Positions 63,379 to 64,000 of a stretch of DNA of 64,000 nucleotides are shown piece by piece. The stretch's first letter is position 1, and every line of letters begins with the position of its first letter. The notes under the pieces are model-generated. The model saw only the letters and a list, made by a program, of their open reading frames with translations. It did no database searches and was not told where the DNA came from. Origin of the DNA: Stenotrophomonas sp. MYb238 (GTDB taxonomy: Bacteria; Pseudomonadota; Gammaproteobacteria; Xanthomonadales; Xanthomonadaceae). The stretch covers positions 124,001 through 188,000 of the forward strand of contig NZ_WIDL01000001.1 of the NCBI RefSeq assembly GCF_009496535.1, given 5' to 3'. The translations under genes and the position numbers were made by a program.

Positions 63379-64000
63379 ATGAACAACTCCGCAGAACTGC
63401 TCAAGGAATTGCGTATAGACCGCTCGGCGCCGGCCGCGCCCGGCCCGTCCTCGCCGCGCCGCTGGCTGTGGTGGGTGCTGGGCCTGCTGCTGGCGCTGGT
63501 GCTGGCGATCGCGGCCGGCATCTTCTTCAGCCGCGGCAAGCCGGTGGTGGTGGAGACCGCGCCGGTGGTCGCCATCGGCCAGGACAGCGCCAGCGCTTCG
63601 GTGCTCGACGCCAGCGGCTACGTTGTGGCGCGGCGCATGGCCACGGTCTCGGCCAAGATCACCGGCAAGGTGCGCGAGGTGATGATCGAGGAAGGCATGC
63701 GCGTGGAGGAAGGCCAGGTCATGGCCACGCTCGACCCGATCGACGCCAACGCCCAGCGCGCGCTCAACGCCGCCCAGCTCGCTGCCGCGCGCAGCCAGGT
63801 CGATGGCCTGCAGGCGCAGCTGCGCCAGGCCGAGGCCGATGCGCAGCGCCTGCAGCAGCTGGTCGGCCGGCAGCTGGTGTCGCGTTCGCAGTACGACCAG
63901 TCCGTCGCCCAGCGCGACAGCCTGCGCGCGCAGATGGCCACCGCGCGCCACAACGCCACCGTCGCGCAGGATGCATTGGCCATCGCCGACCTGGGCGTGG
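63379..64000 (+). CDS. RND/ABC efflux periplasmic adaptor, N-terminal part (cut by window end)
   Basis: The first 207 residues are present. A membrane anchor (RWLWWVLGLLLALVLAIAAG, about 28-47) is followed by a lipoyl half (VSAKITGKVREVMIEEGMRV, about 91-110) and a helical hairpin rich in Gln/Ala (about 125-200). This is the MacA/AcrA-like family that links an inner-membrane pump to TolC. The gene continues beyond 64000; the partner pump is expected next. Confidence 0.9.
   Translation, partial: MNNSAELLKELRIDRSAPAAPGPSSPRRWLWWVLGLLLALVLAIAAGIFFSRGKPVVVETAPVVAIGQDSASASVLDASGYVVARRMATVSAKITGKVREVMIEEGMRVEEGQVMATLDPIDANAQRALNAAQLAAARSQVDGLQAQLRQAEADAQRLQQLVGRQLVSRSQYDQSVAQRDSLRAQMATARHNATVAQDALAIADLGV

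Overview
The window is high-GC chromosomal DNA from a Xanthomonadaceae-type gammaproteobacterium. A Pseudoxanthomonas, Stenotrophomonas or Lysobacter relative fits best; I cannot fix the genus without a search. The evidence is a tryptophan dioxygenase start that matches the Xanthomonas type, a split B12-dependent ribonucleotide reductase, a membrane PQQ glucose dehydrogenase, GTAGGAGCG-type REP elements with their tyrosine transposase, and dense, mostly short-spaced genes.

Layout. 0-4.5 kb: start of kynA, divergent from a 2-oxoacid (pyruvate-type) dehydrogenase operon (E1 alpha, E1 beta, a two-SH3 protein, E2), followed by a terminator and three 74-bp tandem repeats. 4.9-9.5 kb: small zinc-ribbon, DUF998, VOC and SDR genes, a Rossmann protein and a GGDEF protein. 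9.5-18.5 kb: one long minus-strand array, in transcription order HlyD adaptor, 69-aa double-glycine peptide, CPBP membrane protease, C39-peptidase ABC exporter, two-domain retropepsin-like aspartic protease and periplasmic M16 protease. Parts of it are AT-richer than the flanks and it carries a duplication scar with an ABC-gene remnant. It is the most novel part of the window. 18.7-31.6 kb: XRE regulator, DUF808, ABC1 kinase, OpgB-like phosphoglycerol transferase, large MscS channel, lipocalin, FAD oxidoreductase, zinc alcohol dehydrogenase and DUF1456. 31.8-35.3 kb: copper module (cueR, copA, copZ-like chaperone) with two CueR-type promoters. 35.3-46.5 kb: small conserved genes, gcd, bioAD, DinB, HxlR/NmrA pair, secreted esterase and a membrane protein. 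46.5-50.4 kb: nrdJa and nrdJb with a histone H1-like gene between them, behind a candidate pair of NrdR boxes. 50.8-58 kb: DegQ-like protease, a YqjD/YqjE/YqjK-like trio, AI-2E permease, HAD phosphatase, cold-shock/DUF1294 fusion, M17 aminopeptidase and a TfoX-like protein. 58-59.1 kb: REP elements around a RAYT transposase. 59.1-64 kb: ABC-2 exporter with a two-component system, DUF2214 protein, and the start of an RND adaptor cut by the window end.

How genes work together. The 9.5-18.5 kb array can be read as a peptide export locus: C39 would remove the leader in the cytosol, ABC plus HlyD (with a TolC-type channel not seen here) would export the peptide, CPBP may give immunity or further cleavage, and two periplasmic proteases of different classes lie downstream. 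The copper genes form a standard sense-and-export circuit. The RNR genes supply deoxynucleotides with adenosylcobalamin. No tRNA, rRNA, CRISPR array or prophage was recognised. All assignments come from reading the sequence; no database search was run.
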